From assembly GCF_004799405.1 (NCBI RefSeq), contig NZ_SSMW01000028.1:1-47627 (forward strand): a stretch of 47,627 bases of DNA. The letters are read 5' to 3'. Position 1 is the stretch's first letter. Each line of letters begins with the position of its first letter. Source of the stretch: Bradyrhizobium sp. (GTDB lineage Bacteria; Pseudomonadota; Alphaproteobacteria; Rhizobiales; Xanthobacteraceae). Shown piece after piece: positions 23,860 through 32,603 of the stretch. The notes beneath the pieces were generated by a model. It saw only the letters and a program-made list of their open reading frames with translations. It was not told the DNA's origin and did no database searches. Position numbers and translations under genes: made by a program.

Positions 23860-26244
23860 ATGCCGCCAGTCAACGAAGAACACGCCGCGAGTGAGGCTGC
23901 GCCTGTCGCTATTCCCGCCGATGCCCTTATCATTGTCCCGGTTCGCAATACCGTGCTGTTTCCGGGCGTCGTGGCTCCGATTACGATCGCTCGGCCGAAA
24001 TCGATCGCCGCCGCCCAACAGGCGCTGCGCGAGCAGCGGCCGATCGGAATTCTGCTCCAGCGAAACATCGAAGCGAACGATCCGGGTCCCGAGGATCTTT
24101 ACCGGATTTGCACCGTCGCCAACATCGTGCGTTACATTACCGGCCCCGATGAAACCCATCACATCATCTGCCAGGGCGTCCAGCGCGGCCGCGTCCTTGA
24201 CTTCCTTCCTGGCACGCCGTTTCCGGCGGCTCGGGTTCTCCATATCCCGGAACCCGCGACGAGTTCACCGGAGATAGAGGCGCGGTTTCTGAATTTGCAA
24301 CAGCAAGCCATCGAGGCCATTCGATTGCTTCCTCAGGCGCCGCCCGAACTCGTCGGTGCGTTTCAATCGGTCACCTCTCCAGCGGCCCTCGCCGACCTCG
24401 CCACCTCCTACATGGACATCAAACCACAGGACAAGCAGGAGATCCTGGAGACGATCGACCTGTCACTCCGTATGGAGAAGGTTTCGCACTACCTGGCCGA
24501 GCGGCTCGAAGTGCTTCGATTGACGGCCGAGATCGGCCAAAAGACCAAAGCCACGTTCGATGAACGCCAGCGCGAAGCGATCCTGCGCGAGCAAATGGCA
24601 ACCATTCAGCGCCAATTGGGGGAAGGAGACGGAAAGGCGCAGGAAGTCGCGGAGTTGAACGAGGCCATCGCAAAAGCGCAGATGCCGGCGGAGGCGGAAA
24701 GCCAGGCGCGAAAGGAAGTGCGGCGCTACGAGCGAATGCCGGAATCAGCCGCAGAGGCAGGCATGGTCCGGAGCTATCTCGATTGGTTGATCGAGCTGCC
24801 TTGGAGTTCGCCGGCCGAGAAAGAAATAGATATCCCGGAGGCGCGTCGCGTTCTCGACGAGGATCATTTCGGCCTGGAAAAAATCAAGAGCCGGATTATC
24901 GAATACCTGGCGGTTCGGAAATTGGCGCCGCAGGGCAAAGCGCCGATCCTGTGCTTCGTTGGCCCGCCCGGCGTCGGCAAAACATCGCTGGGACAGTCGA
25001 TCGCACGAGCCATGGGCCGGCCGTTTGTCCGCGTCAGTCTGGGCGGAGTTCACGACGAGGCGGAAATCCGCGGCCACCGGCGGACCTATATCGGTGCGCT
25101 GCCCGGCAATATCATTCAGGCGATCAAAAAGGCGGGATCGCGCAATTGCGTCATGATGCTCGACGAGATCGACAAGATGGGACGGGGAATTCAGGGCGAT
25201 CCATCGGCCGCGATGCTGGAGGTTCTCGATCCGGAGCAGAATTCGACGTTTCGCGACAATTACCTGGGAGTGCCGTTCGACCTGTCCCGGGTCGCGTTTA
25301 TAGCCACGGCCAATATGCTCGATACCGTTCCCGGACCGTTGCTGGACCGCATGGAGATCATAAGCCTGCCGGGCTATACGGAGGATGAAAAGCTTGAGAT
25401 AGCGCGACGCTATCTGGTTCGCCGTCAGCTTGAGGCGAACGGCCTGAAACCGGAGCAGGCCGAGATCGACGTTGAAGCATTGAGGCTGATGATCAAGGGT
25501 TATACCCGCGAGGCCGGTGTTCGTGCTCTCGAGCGGGAAATCGGCAAGGTGCTGCGTCATGTGGCGGTGCAGATCGCCGAAGGCAGCTCAAGTCGTGTCG
25601 TCGTTGCCGCAAAGGACCTCACGGGCGTTCTCGGCCAGCCCCGGTTCGAAAACGAGATCGCGATGCGCACCAGTGTTCCCGGCGTCGCAACCGGACTGGC
25701 CTGGACCCCGGTCGGAGGCGATATTCTTTTCATCGAGGCGACCCGCATTCCGGGAAAAGGAGCGTTGATCCTGACGGGTCAGCTTGGCGAGGTGATGCGA
25801 GAGAGCGCGCAGGCGGCCCTGACCTTGGTAAAAAGCCGCGTCGCGCAGCTCGGTATCGATCCCTCGGTGTTTGAAAAAAGCGACATCCACGTCCATGTGC
25901 CGGCCGGCGCCACGCCCAAGGACGGGCCAAGCGCGGGGGTTGCGATGTTTACCGCGCTGGCCTCCCTGCTCACCAGCCGCACGGTCAGAAGCGACACCGC
26001 CATGACAGGCGAGATATCCCTGCGCGGTCTGGTGCTGCCCGTTGGGGGCATCAAGGAAAAGGTGGTCGCGGCCGCGGCTGCCGGCCTCACCAGGGTGATG
26101 CTGCCGGCGCGAAATCGGCGGGATTTCGATGAAATTCCACAGGGCGCCCGCGACAAGTTGGAATTCATCTGGCTCGAGCGGGTTGATGATGCGATCGCTG
26201 CAGCTTTCGAGGAGAACGCACCCACGATCGCAGCGGCGAGGTAA
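23860..26244 (+). CDS. lon: ATP-dependent protease Lon
   Basis: This protein of about 794 residues is a complete Lon protease: N-terminal LAN domain (about 25-220), AAA+ domain and C-terminal serine protease. Walker A is GPPGVGKT (Lys374), and Walker B lies in VMMLDEIDKMG. The catalytic dyad is Ser691 (DGPSAGVAM) and Lys732 (VGGIKEK). ATG 23860 has GAGG overlapping the hsp20 stop; ATG 23854 is also possible. Alphaproteobacteria normally have a housekeeping lon with clpX, so this is probably an accessory copy tied to stress. It degrades misfolded or regulatory proteins. It follows hsp20 by 8 bp. Confidence 0.95.
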   Translation: MPPVNEEHAASEAAPVAIPADALIIVPVRNTVLFPGVVAPITIARPKSIAAAQQALREQRPIGILLQRNIEANDPGPEDLYRICTVANIVRYITGPDETHHIICQGVQRGRVLDFLPGTPFPAARVLHIPEPATSSPEIEARFLNLQQQAIEAIRLLPQAPPELVGAFQSVTSPAALADLATSYMDIKPQDKQEILETIDLSLRMEKVSHYLAERLEVLRLTAEIGQKTKATFDERQREAILREQMATIQRQLGEGDGKAQEVAELNEAIAKAQMPAEAESQARKEVRRYERMPESAAEAGMVRSYLDWLIELPWSSPAEKEIDIPEARRVLDEDHFGLEKIKSRIIEYLAVRKLAPQGKAPILCFVGPPGVGKTSLGQSIARAMGRPFVRVSLGGVHDEAEIRGHRRTYIGALPGNIIQAIKKAGSRNCVMMLDEIDKMGRGIQGDPSAAMLEVLDPEQNSTFRDNYLGVPFDLSRVAFIATANMLDTVPGPLLDRMEIISLPGYTEDEKLEIARRYLVRRQLEANGLKPEQAEIDVEALRLMIKGYTREAGVRALEREIGKVLRHVAVQIAEGSSSRVVVAAKDLTGVLGQPRFENEIAMRTSVPGVATGLAWTPVGGDILFIEATRIPGKGALILTGQLGEVMRESAQAALTLVKSRVAQLGIDPSVFEKSDIHVHVPAGATPKDGPSAGVAMFTALASLLTSRTVRSDTAMTGEISLRGLVLPVGGIKEKVVAAAAAGLTRVMLPARNRRDFDEIPQGARDKLEFIWLERVDDAIAAAFEENAPTIAAAR

Positions 26245-26334
26245 ACGGCAGAACCCCTTCGCACGCCGTAGCCGCTTTGCCGAGCCCGCGCCACAAGCGC
26301 GGCAACCCCCGCAATTTCCCCGCGACAATCCCGA

Positions 26335-26348
26335 TTGATCTCGATCAA
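26335..26348. promoter_or_regulatory. FixK box upstream of CBS-BON copy 3
   Basis: TTGATCTCGATCAA is a perfect TTGAT-N4-ATCAA palindrome 59 bp before the third CBS-BON gene. It is among the best matches in the window to the FixK/FNR consensus. Confidence 0.8.
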
Positions 26349-26407
26349 GCCCTTGCGTGGCTTTTCCCTTAGCGTTGTGGCGTTAATTTCGGGATTGGAC
26401 TCACTGA

Positions 26408-27157
26408 ATGCGCGCGCATCAAGTAATGAGCCGGAATGTGGTCACGGTCGGCCCCGAGACTTCGGTGTTTGAGGCCGCGAAAACCATGCTGCGGCATCAC
26501 ATCAGCGGACTGCCGGTGGTCAACACGGCCGGCAAGCTGGTCGGCATCGTTTCAGAAGGCGATTTTATTCGCCGGGCGGAAATCGGGACTGAGCGCAAGC
26601 GGGGCCGCTGGCTGCAGTTCTTGATCGGACCGGGTCAGATCGCGTCCGAATTCGTGCATGAGCGGGGTCGCAAGGTCAGAGAGATCATGACACCGCATCC
26701 GGCTACCCTTGCAGAGAATGCGTCTCTCGAAGACGCAGTCCGGCTGATCGAGAGACACCATATCAAGCGCCTGCCCGTTATGCGCGGCGATCAACTCGTC
26801 GGCATCGTGACCAGATCCAATCTGCTGCAAGCAGTCGCCGCACTCGTTCCCGACGTTCCGGATCCGACCGCCACCGACGATCAAATTCGCAGTCACATCG
26901 TGGCGGCGATCGATGGCAGCGACTGGTCGCCTTCCCGGTTCAACGTCATTGTACGCGATGGTGTCGTGCATCTCGGCGGCATCATAACCGACGAACGCTG
27001 CCGGCAGGCTGCGATTGTGGCAGCCGAGAATGTACCCGGCGTCAGACACGTACAGGATGAGCTCTGCAGCTACCCGCCTCCCGAAGAGGACCTTGGCGGC
27101 GGCGATTTTGTTTCAGTGCAGTACGACCCATCGACAACGGATGACGCACCGCTCTGA
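26408..27157 (+). CDS. CBS-BON domain protein, copy 3
   Basis: This 249-residue member has the shared start MRAHQVMSRNVVTVGPE, two CBS motifs (about 1-60 and 92-150) and a BON domain (about 160-225). It is the most diverged of the three: it lacks the HDHLCW motif, has two cysteines late (DERCRQAA, DELCSYPP) and ends with a unique acidic tail (EEDLGGGDFVSVQYDPSTTDD). Paralogues may sense different ligands. It has a FixK box 59 bp upstream and a 51-bp gap to the HtrA-like protease, so the two may share a transcript. Confidence 0.9.
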   Translation: MRAHQVMSRNVVTVGPETSVFEAAKTMLRHHISGLPVVNTAGKLVGIVSEGDFIRRAEIGTERKRGRWLQFLIGPGQIASEFVHERGRKVREIMTPHPATLAENASLEDAVRLIERHHIKRLPVMRGDQLVGIVTRSNLLQAVAALVPDVPDPTATDDQIRSHIVAAIDGSDWSPSRFNVIVRDGVVHLGGIITDERCRQAAIVAAENVPGVRHVQDELCSYPPPEEDLGGGDFVSVQYDPSTTDDAPL

Positions 27158-27208
27158 GCACTCAACCGGCCGAACCGCCGGACGACAACGATACAAGGGA
27201 TGTGCGGG

Positions 27209-28072
27209 ATGCAAATAAGACGAAATGGCCGGCCGTTGACGTGGCGGGAAGGTCTGGCGCCGTTTGCCAGGCCGGCGTCGACGGCAATCGCCTGCCTGAT
27301 CTTGGCGCTGACGCTCTTGCCTGTATTGACGACGGCAGGTCGGGCTCAAGCGCTTGGCGTTCTCGCTGAAACATCGTCGTCTCCGACACTCGCGCCGCTG
27401 GTGAAGAAAGTCATTCCAGGCGTGGTCAGTATTACGGTCAGGGCGAGCGCTCCGGTGCAGCCCATGTTTGTCGATCCTGAGACGGGGTTTCCCGATGCCC
27501 CGTATCGATCCACGGATCGCGAGATCAGCGCTACAGGCGTTGTTGTTGACGGCCCCAAGGGACTTATCGTGACGAACACTCATGTCATCGAGGAAGCCGA
27601 CGACATCGCTGTCATCCTTCCGGACGGACGCCGCTTTCAGGGGTCCCGCGTCGATGCCGATCCAGACACAGACATTGCGGTGATAAAGATCGCGGTTGCC
27701 GACCTTGTCGCACTTCCGATGGGTGATTCGGATATGCTGGAAGTTGGAGACTACGTTATCGCCGTCGGCAATCCGTTCGGCATGGGAATAACCGTCAGTC
27801 ATGGAATTGTGAGCGCCCTGCACCGCTCCGGACTCCACCTGGGCGGCTATCAGGATTTCATTCAAACCGATGCGTCGCTCAATCCGGGCAGCTCGGGCGG
27901 CCCGCTGCTAAACCTGCGCGGAGAACTCGTTGGCATTACCACCGCGATTACCGCGCCGACCGGAAGCAATGTCGGGATTGGCTTTGCCATCCCGGTCAAC
28001 AGGGTACGCGAGGCCGTCAGTCGGGCTGCGAAGTACGCCGAGATGCGGTCCGTCAGGCACGCCAGAAACTAG
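27209..28072 (+). CDS. Periplasmic trypsin-like (HtrA/Deg) protease without PDZ domain
   Basis: This protein of about 287 residues has an N-terminal signal or anchor (hydrophobic about 26-44, ending AGRAQA) and a single trypsin-like domain. The catalytic triad is visible as His in [11 protein letters not shown], Asp in [11 protein letters not shown] and Ser in [11 protein letters not shown]. DegP-family proteins usually continue with one or two PDZ domains; here the chain ends soon after the protease domain ([15 protein letters not shown]). It could be a true short form or a truncated gene. ATG 27209 has AAGGGA 8 bp upstream. It likely degrades or checks damaged envelope proteins. Confidence 0.88.
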   Translation: MQIRRNGRPLTWREGLAPFARPASTAIACLILALTLLPVLTTAGRAQALGVLAETSSSPTLAPLVKKVIPGVVSITVRASAPVQPMFVDPETGFPDAPYRSTDREISATGVVVDGPKGLIVTNTHVIEEADDIAVILPDGRRFQGSRVDADPDTDIAVIKIAVADLVALPMGDSDMLEVGDYVIAVGNPFGMGITVSHGIVSALHRSGLHLGGYQDFIQTDASLNPGSSGGPLLNLRGELVGITTAITAPTGSNVGIGFAIPVNRVREAVSRAAKYAEMRSVRHARN

Positions 28073-28229
28073 GCCGGGTCTGATCAAATTCTGTTCAAGC
28101 CGACTGCCTCGCCAGCGCCCTGGACCCGAAAGGGTTTACGCTATTCGGCGCCCGTCGGTGTCAGCCGTGACGGACGGAACGATCGTCACTCGACATTGTT
28201 GCCGCCGTGTCTGCCCTGGAGATGTCTGG

Positions 28230-30644
28230 ATGCGAACCCACAATGCACACGATGCCGATCCAACGGCCGGCGAGCTGGCGCTGCTTGATCGGTACTGGCG
28301 GGCCGCCAATTATCTGTCGGTGGGCCAGATATACTTGCTGGACAACGCGCTCTTGCGCGAACCGCTGCGGCCCGAACACATCAAGCCGCGCCTGCTCGGA
28401 CATTGGGGGACCACGCCGGGACTGAATTTCATCTACGCCCATCTCAATCGCGCCATCCGCGCGCGCGATCTCAATATCATCTATGTCTGCGGCCCCGGCC
28501 ACGGCGGACCGGGCATGGTCGCGAATACCTATCTTGAGGGCAGCTACAGCGAAATCTATCCCGATATCGGCCGCGATGCCGATGGCCTGCACAAGCTGTT
28601 TCGCCAGTTCTCGTTTCCCGGCGGAATTCCGAGCCATGCTGCACCGGAAACCCCGGGCTCCATCAACGAAGGCGGCGAACTCGGCTATGCACTGGTGCAT
28701 GCCTATGGTGCCGCATTCGACAATCCCGACCTGATCTGCGCCTGCGTGGTCGGCGACGGAGAGGCCGAAACCGGTCCGCTCGCCGCTTCCTGGCATTCCA
28801 ATAAATTCCTGAATCCCGCGCATGACGGCGCCGTGCTGCCGATTCTTCATCTCAATGGCTACAAGATCGCCAACCCGACGGTGATCGGCCGGATGGACGA
28901 CGACGAGGTAAGGAATCTTTTTCTCGGTTATGGTCACGAACCGCTGTTCGTCGAAGGGGACGACCCGGCCACGATGCATCGTCTGATGGCGGCGACGCTG
29001 GATACCGCATTCGAGAAGATCCGCGCCATCCAGACTGCGGCGCGCGACGGACGCGCAACAAGCGCGCGCCCAAAATGGCCGATGATCGTGTTGCGCAGTC
29101 CCAAAGGCTGGACAGGTCCAAAGGAAGTCGATGGTCTGAAAGTCGAAGGTTTCTGGCGCGCCCACCAGGTGCCGATCGCCAATCCCCGCGGCAATCGGCA
29201 GCATCTGCAGTTGCTCGAGCGGTGGATGCGAAGCTATGAGCCGGAAAAGCTGTTCGACGAGAGTGGCCGACTACACCAGGATTTGCAGATGCTCGCGCCG
29301 GCCGGCGAGCGGCGAATGGGCGCCAATCCGCATGCCAATGGCGGATTGCTGAAGCGCGAACTAAAATTGCCGGATTTTCACGCTTATGCCGTCGACGTCC
29401 CGCGCCCGGGCAGCGTCGACGGTGAAGCGACGCGCATTATGGGACAATTCCTGCGCGAGGTGGTCTCGCTGAACGCCGAGGCACGGAATTTCCGCATCAT
29501 GGGACCGGACGAGACCGCATCGAACCGGCTCGACGCGGTGTTCGAAGTCACCGAGCGGGTGTGGATGGAACGCATCGAACCCTACGATGTCCATCTTGCC
29601 CAGGACGGCCGGGTGATGGAAATCCTGAGCGAACACCTCTGCCAGGGCTGGCTCGAGGGATATCTGCTGACCGGCCGACACGGCTTTTTCTCCTGCTACG
29701 AGGCCTTTGTCCACATCGTGGATTCAATGTTCAACCAGCACGCCAAATGGCTGAAGGTGTCGCGTGGCCTGCCCTGGCGGCGTCCGATCGCGTCGTTCAA
29801 CTACCTCCTGACGTCGCATGTCTGGCGACAGGACCATAACGGCTTCAGCCATCAGGACCCTGGGTTCGTCGATCTGGTCGTCAACAAGAAGGCCGATATC
29901 GTCCGCGTCTATTTTCCGCCGGACGCCAATACCTTGCTGTGGATTACCGACCACTGCCTGCGGACCTATGACCGGATCAACGTCATCGTCGCCGGCAAGC
30001 AGCCTTCGCCGCAATGGCTGACCATGCAGCAGGCCGCAACGCATTGCGACGCCGGCATTGGAATCTGGGCATGGGCCGGTACCGAACTCGAAGGCGCCGA
30101 ACCCGACGTAGTGATGGCCTGTGCCGGCGATGTACCGACGCTCGAAACCCTGGCCGCGGTCGATCTTTTGCGAAAGGCGTTTCCCGACCTGAAGATTCGC
30201 GTCGTCAACGTGGTCGATCTGATGACCCTGCAGCCGAAAGACCAGCACCCGCACGGTCTCAGCGACCGGGATTTCGATGGCATCTTCACCTGCGACAGGC
30301 CGGTGATTTTCGCCTATCACGGCTATCCCTACCTGATCCATCGCCTGACCTACAACCGCACCAACCACTCGGGAATGCATGTTCGCGGCTTCGAGGAAGA
30401 AGGTACCACGACGACACCGTTCGACATGGTGGTGCTGAATGAACTCGACCGCTTTCATCTGGCGATCGAGGTCATCGAGCGGGTGCCCAAACTCGGCGTT
30501 GCGGCGGCGCACATAAAGCAGCAATTCCGCGATGCGTTGATCGAGCATACGCGCTATGTCCGTCAGCACGGCGAGGACATGCCGGAAATCCAGGGCTGGC
30601 AATGGCCCTATAGTGACAATGCCGCTCCGCAGGCCGGCCGCTGA
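28230..30644 (+). CDS. xfp: Phosphoketolase (xylulose-5-phosphate/fructose-6-phosphate)
   Basis: This 804-residue thiamine-diphosphate enzyme cleaves xylulose-5-P (and often fructose-6-P) with phosphate to acetyl-phosphate plus glyceraldehyde-3-P or erythrose-4-P. Family marks include [33 protein letters not shown], the ThDP/Mg motif [19 protein letters not shown] and the later HQDPGF segment. Length is typical. ATG 28230 has GGAG 8 bp upstream; the frame is open earlier only by overlap with the protease gene. The acetate kinase gene follows 20 bp later, giving a two-step acetyl-phosphate-to-ATP route independent of oxygen. I found no exact FixK box in the 157-bp upstream gap. Confidence 0.96.
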   Translation: MRTHNAHDADPTAGELALLDRYWRAANYLSVGQIYLLDNALLREPLRPEHIKPRLLGHWGTTPGLNFIYAHLNRAIRARDLNIIYVCGPGHGGPGMVANTYLEGSYSEIYPDIGRDADGLHKLFRQFSFPGGIPSHAAPETPGSINEGGELGYALVHAYGAAFDNPDLICACVVGDGEAETGPLAASWHSNKFLNPAHDGAVLPILHLNGYKIANPTVIGRMDDDEVRNLFLGYGHEPLFVEGDDPATMHRLMAATLDTAFEKIRAIQTAARDGRATSARPKWPMIVLRSPKGWTGPKEVDGLKVEGFWRAHQVPIANPRGNRQHLQLLERWMRSYEPEKLFDESGRLHQDLQMLAPAGERRMGANPHANGGLLKRELKLPDFHAYAVDVPRPGSVDGEATRIMGQFLREVVSLNAEARNFRIMGPDETASNRLDAVFEVTERVWMERIEPYDVHLAQDGRVMEILSEHLCQGWLEGYLLTGRHGFFSCYEAFVHIVDSMFNQHAKWLKVSRGLPWRRPIASFNYLLTSHVWRQDHNGFSHQDPGFVDLVVNKKADIVRVYFPPDANTLLWITDHCLRTYDRINVIVAGKQPSPQWLTMQQAATHCDAGIGIWAWAGTELEGAEPDVVMACAGDVPTLETLAAVDLLRKAFPDLKIRVVNVVDLMTLQPKDQHPHGLSDRDFDGIFTCDRPVIFAYHGYPYLIHRLTYNRTNHSGMHVRGFEEEGTTTTPFDMVVLNELDRFHLAIEVIERVPKLGVAAAHIKQQFRDALIEHTRYVRQHGEDMPEIQGWQWPYSDNAAPQAGR

Positions 30645-30664
30645 GGAATGACACGAGCCACATC

Positions 30665-31891
30665 ATGAGCGATGCCATCTTGGTTCTCAACGCCGGCTCG
30701 TCCAGCGTCAAATTCTCCATATTCGAAGGGCATGAGCGACCGGGGCCCAAGGGACTTGTCTGCGACGGCGAGTTCGATGGCATCGGACATCGCGTGCATT
30801 TCGTCGCCAGGAGCAACTCGGAAAAGGCTCTCATCGATCAGTATTTGACGGGCGGCGCCACCCATGAGGACGCACTTGCCACACTCTTGAGCTGGGTCGA
30901 GAGCCAATTCCCAAACCATCGCCTGCTCGCCGCCGGACATCGCGTAGTGCACGGCGGGTCGCGCTATACCAGTCCGGTCCGCATCGATTCCTCCGTTATC
31001 GGCGAATTACACCGTCTCATTCCGCTGGCGCCGCTGCACCAGCCCCACAATCTGGCGGCCATTGCCGCGATCTCCAAGCTGCATCCGCAACTACTCCAAG
31101 TCGCCTGCTTTGATACCGCCTTCCACCATACCCAGCCCGAGGTCGCCGCGGCGTTCGCCCTGCCGCGTGCGATCACGGTTCAGGGCGTCCGCCGCTACGG
31201 CTTCCACGGGCTGTCCTATGAGTATATCGCCAGTGAGATGCCCGATGTCGTCGGCCCCGTCGCCGACGGTCGCGTCGTGGTGGCCCATCTCGGCAGCGGC
31301 GCCAGCATGTGCGCCATGCATCGGCGCAAAAGCGTGGCGACCACCATGGGATTTACCGCGCTCGATGGTCTCGTGATGGGCACCCGGAGCGGCACCCTCG
31401 ATCCGGGCGTCATCCTCTATCTGATCCAGGAGAAGGGCATGACACCGCAGGCCGTAAGTGACCTGCTCTATCATTCGTCGGGTCTGTTGGGCGTATCCGG
31501 CATCAGCGACGACATGCGGACGCTGTTAGCCAGCGACGATCCGCTCGCCGCCAGCGCGGTGACATTGTTCGTTTACCGGATCAGTCGGGAGCTGGGGTCA
31601 CTGGCGGCCAGCCTCGGCGGGCTGGACGCGTTGGTCTTCACCGCGGGTATCGGTGAACATGCCCCGGAAATTCGTCGCCGCGCCTGCCAGCAAGCTTCCT
31701 GGCTCGGCATCGAACTGGACGATGCGGCCAACGCCAGCGGCGCGGCAAGGATATCGACGCCCGCAAGCAAGGTCTCCGCCTGGGTCATTCCCACGAACGA
31801 GGATTTGATGATTGCCCGACATACCTGGCATCTGACTGAGGGCGATGCAAAGTATGCTAATCTTCCAAATGACCGTCAGACCCGGAAATGA
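30665..31891 (+). CDS. ackA: Acetate kinase
   Basis: This 408-residue ASKHA-fold kinase converts acetyl-phosphate and ADP to acetate and ATP. The N-terminal signature [15 protein letters not shown], the mid motif [13 protein letters not shown] and the C-terminal [16 protein letters not shown] are all present. It forms an operon with xfp, so phosphoketolase product is converted directly to ATP. Its stop overlaps the start of the VIT-family gene (ATGA). Together the pair supplies ATP when respiration is limited, a step also known for hypoxic mycobacteria and rhizobia (inference here). Confidence 0.96.
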   Translation: MSDAILVLNAGSSSVKFSIFEGHERPGPKGLVCDGEFDGIGHRVHFVARSNSEKALIDQYLTGGATHEDALATLLSWVESQFPNHRLLAAGHRVVHGGSRYTSPVRIDSSVIGELHRLIPLAPLHQPHNLAAIAAISKLHPQLLQVACFDTAFHHTQPEVAAAFALPRAITVQGVRRYGFHGLSYEYIASEMPDVVGPVADGRVVVAHLGSGASMCAMHRRKSVATTMGFTALDGLVMGTRSGTLDPGVILYLIQEKGMTPQAVSDLLYHSSGLLGVSGISDDMRTLLASDDPLAASAVTLFVYRISRELGSLAASLGGLDALVFTAGIGEHAPEIRRRACQQASWLGIELDDAANASGAARISTPASKVSAWVIPTNEDLMIARHTWHLTEGDAKYANLPNDRQTRK

Positions 31892-32586
31892 GCAAAGCCC
31901 CCCTTAGAGAACAACACCGCGCGCAGAGCACCGGATGGTTGCGCGCGGCGGTATTGGGCGCGAATGACGGCATCCTTTCCACAGCAAGCCTGATGTTGGG
32001 CGTCGCGGCCGCGCATGGGACACGCGGTAACGTATTGATCGCTGGGGTTGCCGGTCTGGTCGCAGGCGCGATGTCGATGGCCGCGGGAGAGTATGTTTCA
32101 GTGCACTCGTAGGCCGACACCGAACATGCCGACATTGAACGCGAGATCGCTGAACTCAGGGCGGACGACAAGGGTGAGCATGAAGAACTGGCACGGATCT
32201 ACGTTGGGCGCGGCCTGGAGCCCGAGCTCGCGAGAAAGGTCGCCGACCAGCTCATGGCTCGTGATGCCATAGGCGCCCACGCCCACGACGAACTGGGCAT
32301 AACTGAAAATCTTAGAGCCCGCCCGATTCAGGCTGCATTTGCGTCGGCCGCCAGCTTCGCCGCTGGCGGAGCCATGCCACTCCTGGTCGCTACGCTGGCC
32401 CCTGAGCCAGGCATAATCTATTCCGTGTCTGGAACCTCATTGCTCTTCCTCGCGCTGTTGGGGGCATTGGCGGCGCGCGCCGGCGGCGCAGACGTGATGC
32501 CAGGCGCGATACGCGTCACGTTCTGGGGCGCACTCGCCATGGCTATCACCGCGGGCGTAGGAGCCTTGTTCGGGACAGTGGTGTAG
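31888..32586 (+). pseudogene. VIT1/CCC1-family transporter interrupted by an amber codon
   Basis: The frame codes for a full-length VIT-family Fe/Mn transporter of about 232 residues apart from one TAG at 32110-32112. Before it is [20 protein letters not shown], then [16 protein letters not shown]; after it ADTEHADIEREIAELR, the cytosolic metal-binding loop and two to three more membrane helices (LLFLALLGALAARA; ALAMAITAGVGALFG). Relatives usually have a codon such as CAG for Gln here, so CAG to TAG is likely. No frame shift is present. The truncated product of 74 residues would be inactive unless the codon is read through. It overlaps ackA by 4 bp, so it was once co-translated. Confidence 0.85.
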
Positions 32587-32603
32587 CGATTATCTCAAGA
32601 CCT

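Noticed and set aside
24745..25560. A 271-codon open frame on the minus strand within lon
   Set aside because: It is antisense to the well-conserved AAA+ region of Lon and shows no motif of its own.
28092..28111. FixK-like sequence before phosphoketolase (TGATCAAATTCTGTTCAA)
   Set aside because: The half-sites do not have TTGA-N6-TCAA spacing, so I do not call it a box.
27930..28229. N-terminal extension of the phosphoketolase by 100 residues
   Set aside because: It overlaps the protease gene in another frame; the phosphoketolase family begins at the ATG 28230, which has its own GGAG site.
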